In this document: piece by piece, positions 62,471-64,000 of the stretch
Position numbering within the stretch: position 1 is the first letter of the stretch
Layout of the letters: each line of letters starts with the position of its first letter
Assembly: GCA_022266195.1 (NCBI GenBank)
Contig: WHVY01000007.1
Coordinates: 1,426,001-1,490,000 of the forward strand
DNA from: Tetranychus cinnabarinus
Lineage: Eukaryota; Arthropoda; Arachnida; Trombidiformes; Tetranychidae
DNA: 64,000 bases
Direction: 5' to 3'
The notes under the pieces: model-generated
The model's database searches: none
Seen by the model: the letters and a program-made list of their open reading frames with translations, nothing else
What the model was told of the DNA's origin: nothing
Translations under genes and position numbers: made by a program

Positions 62471-64000
62471 AAAGAAATGTTTATGTTAGTCTATTTTGTT
62501 AGCTATTGTTGTTTGAAAAAAAAGATGTAATGCATTCAAATCGTAAATTCAAATGAAACTTCGAGACAATTTTAGATGTTGAAGTTGATGGTGAACAAGA
62601 CATGAAAATCAAACTTGAATAGTCACTCTTTGTTGTGTCTATTTAAAAAAGTCAATTACTTGATACATATGCTCATGTTTTAGTTTTATTGTCATCAACT
62701 TATCATGTTATTTTATCAGTAAATATTTTCCTATCAGAATAATCAACTTTACTTACCAATTAACTTAACATTTGAATCTATCAAATTGTTGCTGTTGATC
62801 TTTCAATGGATCTTTGGCTTTTTTATCCTCCCTTTTTTAGGCATCCACAGAATAAGATTTCATTGATTCCATCATCTTGATTATTGTGATTATGAATAAG
62901 GAAAAATATCGATCTGTTTATATCTGGTGTAACAAAATTAATCCCAACAATCATCAAAATGAGTTCAGATGGTTGCGTAAATTTGAGACAAATTGAGAAG
63001 ATAAAAATCAAAATATGAAGAGTGGAAAAGTTTTTTTATGTTATTAATAGTTGCAACATTAATACAATAATAACAAATGAATGAGCTTATGGTTTAAGCC
63101 TTTAAAAGGGTTATTGAAGTTGATGAGGAGGGGAAAAAATGGTTAATCGGACTTAGCTGAATTTATAAAAGTAAAGATAAATCAGTAGAGTTTTTCCACA
63201 TATCATATCCGTAAATGAAATATTCAGTGATTATTCAACTTTAATCAGCTAAATTAAGCACCGATAAATCTCCTGATAATTGACGACAGTTGAGAAACAG
63301 TATTATATTTAAACAATTTATAATTCATGGTAACTGCTAAAAGAGAAACAAAAAAGATATCAATAAATGATCAAATAGAAGTGGAAATTGTGAAAACAAA
63401 ATTTTACCTTTACCTTTACCATCAAGAACAATATTTGGCTGAAAATTCCAATAACTGTTCAAATGCCTGATAAGTGTATAAAAATAAGTTGAAAATATAA
63501 AATTTAATAAGCTGCTAAACGATGGAATAAAAAATTTCACACAAATCACATCTTTTGTACTGCAAGATAGGTTTTGGTAAAAAGTCAAGACACACAAGTG
63601 GCTTTAATAATTGCCACTTAACACATAAAGGACCAGTTGATTTAACATAGTTTAAAGGTGACAAAATGACTGATTAGCAAATCAGAATGAATTAAAAACC
63701 CATAACAATCAAATTAAATGTGATGGATGGTTGTCATTTTAATGGATGGTGCAACATGCAGCTTGTCTTTGACCGCCAGTTAATAGCTGCATACGCTCAT
63801 CAGATGGCATAACTAATGGAGAGCGCTTTTTTTGAATCAAATTAATTTAATCGTGATTTTGGATTTTTTGTTTATCAATTTGTAACTGACATTGTCAATA
63901 ACTATCATCACTTTACACATCTGAAACAAATTAATAATAGAGACTGTTCCTAATTGAATAAGAGACAATTTTAATTTCATTTTATAGAGCATAATGGCTC

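Larger units (their letters stand above)
55733..64000. other. noncoding flank upstream of Hmx
   Basis: AT-rich spacer with CT-rich tracts (55800-55910), (GAT)n (58040-58090) and a purine-rich stretch (61560-61650). Short ORFs such as 59382-59585 (hydrophobic start) and 63337-63597 show no splice or domain support. Likely regulatory territory of Hmx and of a neighbour outside the window. Confidence 0.45.

Noticed and set aside
1..64000. CRISPR arrays, operons or other prokaryotic features
   Set aside because: Introns, large noncoding regions and animal genes show a eukaryotic nuclear sequence; no direct-repeat/spacer array is present.

Overview
The window looks like nuclear DNA of an arthropod. 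It is AT-rich, uses short GT-AG introns (mostly 70-300 nt), carries many GAT/ATC and GA/CT microsatellites, and holds two clear animal genes: a BAZ2/toutatis-type chromatin remodelling subunit and an Hmx/H6 homeobox gene. A mite or other small-genome chelicerate is a guess from intron size and composition; the species cannot be named from the sequence.

Layout. 1-1949: pyrimidine/purine-rich flank. 1950-8983 (+): an 11-exon BAZ2-like gene encoding about 1998 aa, starting from a 20-nt first coding exon. 13407-16021 (+): a four-exon secreted or membrane pre-pro-protein with a furin-type site. 16258-16950 (-): a four-exon 109-aa membrane protein, tail-to-tail with the previous gene, made of exons too short to appear as long ORFs. 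17-40.4 kb: mostly noncoding, with a compositionally distinct island near 23.7-25.3 kb, scattered splice-like signals, and a weak candidate for a 65-aa membrane microprotein at 38.6-38.9 kb. 40411-49820: an apparently complete 9.4-kb DNA transposon. 51364-55279 (-): the two-exon Hmx gene. 55.3-64 kb: mostly noncoding flank with a few promoter-like or coding-like islands.

The standout is the transposon. It has 16-bp perfect terminal inverted repeats, clusters of GAGTC/GACTC palindromes just inside both ends, a 46-bp tandem repeat array at the left end, and an intact 826-aa transposase of the Tnp2-like kind (CMC/EnSpm relatives) with plausible D, D and E residues. On the opposite strand it carries two tandem, diverged, intron-containing paralogous genes with a possible BEN-like C-terminal region, and on the transposase strand a small very basic ORF. 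The transposase and the paralog genes diverge from one 387-bp region that contains a TTCTC-N3-GAGAA palindrome also found in the left-end tandem repeats. The ends do not start with CACTA/CACTG, so the family may be new or atypical.

All exon models here were assembled by eye from reading frame, phase and splice consensus. None is backed by transcripts or database searches.
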